Shown here piece after piece: positions 62,691 through 64,000 of a stretch of 64,000 nucleotides of DNA. The stretch spans positions 1 to 64,000 of the forward strand of contig JAJTUP010000132.1 of NCBI GenBank assembly GCA_021399435.1. Reading direction: 5' to 3'. The DNA comes from Diaporthe sp. PMI_573 (Eukaryota; Ascomycota; Sordariomycetes; Diaporthales; Diaporthaceae). The position numbers and the translations under genes are program-made. Within the stretch, counting starts at the first letter, position 1. Every line of letters starts with the position of its first letter. The notes under the pieces were generated by a model. That model did not search any database, had not been told where the DNA came from, and was given only the letters and a program-made list of their open reading frames with translations.

Positions 62691-62935
62691 TATGTTGGTT
62701 GCCCCGGCAAATGACTCAGCCCCGTCGGGATCTAGCCTGCGAGCTACCCCGCGGTCATCCTAGCGGCAACCTCTGAGCACCCAATGAACCTGCACGCCAC
62801 AGGCAGCTCCAAACGTTCGACCTCGCCACCTTTTCGTCATACAGCGCTTATGTTCCCGCACCGGCGCCTAGCGGCCACATCTCTGGGCACGCCTATTTCT
62901 TCCTACGGCAAAGCCACCCATGTGCTCGTGAGATA

Positions 62936-63137
62936 CCGTATTAATTCACCAAATTCGTCCAACCCCCTGTCAGTGGCAGAAGCAAGCCAATTGAACTCTG
63001 TATTCAAAGGAAAAGTGGAGAGATCTGGTGGTTCAATGTGGCTCAACGAAAACCCTAAACCATCCTTAGACTGTCACTAAGCTGTGTTAAGGAAGGGCGA
63101 TGACAGGGGTTTGGGCGAATTTGGTGAATTAATACGG
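62936..63137. mobile_element. Mariner-type MITE, 202 bp, with TA target duplication
   Basis: The left end CCGTATTAATTCACCAAATT (62936) and right end AATTTGGTGAATTAATACGG (63118-63137) are inverted. The repeats extend about 37 bp with two or three mismatches, up to CCCTGTCA. TA flanks both sides (62934-62935 and 63138-63139). The interior is non-coding. Confidence 0.75.
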
Positions 63138-63139
63138 TA

Positions 63140-64000
63140 ATCTCCTCTTCCAGTAGCGTTTCCGGTGCACTTCTCGTGTCTTTCCGCTTCGGTATGCTTC
63201 GTAGATGTGGACAGAGCTCGCGTAGAGGAAGGAACATCAATTCGACCGCGAGAGATTATAGGAACCAACACATAATCTCCTTGCTCTATTCACCGAACGG
63301 CGCGATTCGGTAGCTGAGCGCTTGCCAGCGAACGATCTTCTCCCATTTACCTGTCGTCTCAGGCGCTAACCAGGCGAACGTGCAACGTCGATGCAAGGGA
63401 CCCTGATCTCCAATGACCCACAGGTTCGATCGGGTTCTGCCGGTGCCTGCCCACCCCATATTCCTGCCTTCCGTTACCCACCTTGATTGACTCAATCTTG
63501 CCCAGACCTCAAAAGCGTTTTATCACAATCTGAGCGCCTATAATGTTCTCCTTGCCTCATTTCTTCTCCTTGCAGTTTAGCACACAGTCTAAATATTTTG
63601 AATGAACCCGAGCTGCTCTTACAGTTGCCATTGCTTGTTCAGAGTAGCAGCAGTGATACTAGGAGATGTGTTGGCTCAGGCAGGTTAACAGGCAGAAGGG
63701 AAGATATAGTTCACTGTGAAACCTAGAGCAACAGGCATTTGTTGTTCATATGAAAGACTTCGACTATTTTCTACTCATGATGGGTCGTGGGTTTACCTCT
63801 ATGTGGTAGTGTGGGGGCTTAAAGAAAGCTTTCAGAATAGAAAGCATGATTGTAAAAGGTGTCTCAGACGTCTTTGTTGTGTGAAAAGAAGAAAAAAAGG
63901 AAATTCGACTATTTAAACGGTGCAAGAACGCGGTTTGAAACCAGGGTTAGGGGCTCGCGTTCAACACATACGACAGCAGCCGAGACTTCTGCTGACAACC
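63140..64000. other. Gene-poor stretch to the window edge
   Basis: No recognisable gene or repeat. Short frames (63286-63495, 63716-63916) show no family features. Confidence 0.5.

Overview
The window is nuclear DNA of a filamentous ascomycete (Pezizomycotina; Sordariomycete-like, inferred). The evidence is short GT-AG and GC-AG introns, a NACHT-type NLR with the fungal DUF7708 N-terminus, a Zn(II)2Cys6 regulator with a fungal MHR domain, a fungal rhodopsin-domain protein, an AA7 flavo-oxidase, a Tad-type LINE, hAT, MULE, Tc1/mariner and Crypton transposons, and one AT-rich tract that looks RIP-mutated. It reads as a transposon-dense accessory region in which short islands of host genes survive.

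Layout. 0-4 kb: end of a membrane protein and a coiled-coil/kinase-like gene. 4-7 kb: gene-poor, with a 615-bp non-autonomous hAT element. 7-15.4 kb: a transposon nest (two hATs, a PIF1/Helitron-type helicase fragment, a deleted MULE). 15.7-19.2 kb: a SNF2-family ATPase gene. 19.8-25.3 kb: a DUF7708-NACHT-C2H2 NLR gene with a Tc1/mariner (pogo-like) transposon inside the intron that splits its Walker A motif. 25.3-30 kb: a broken C2H2 gene, two degenerate hATs and an orphan ABC/SMC-type ATPase fragment. 30.4-36.7 kb: an island of secreted-enzyme genes (lactonase-like propeller, AA7/BBE-type oxidase, GH27 alpha-galactosidase). 37.8-45.3 kb: two identical 3.09-kb Cryptons head-to-head around a 1.3-kb unique spacer. 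45.6-49.0 kb: a Zn(II)2Cys6 transcription factor with three repeats in its promoter. 49.3-55.6 kb: gene-poor relics, including a RIP-like hAT, hairpin elements and a perfect 416-bp fold-back element. 55.9-57.3 kb: a rhodopsin-domain membrane protein. 57.4-60.9 kb: an internally deleted LINE. 61.1-62.7 kb: an HNH-nuclease protein. 62.9-63.1 kb: a mariner-type MITE.

The host genes do not form one pathway. The lactonase, oxidase and alpha-galactosidase could act together outside the cell on plant sugars or phenolics (inference only). The most unusual structures are the Crypton palindrome with its 7-bp GCTTATC boundary repeats, the perfect fold-back element with an 8-bp target duplication, and the NLR gene carrying a transposon in an intron. 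Exon boundaries were worked out by eye; no alignment or search was run.
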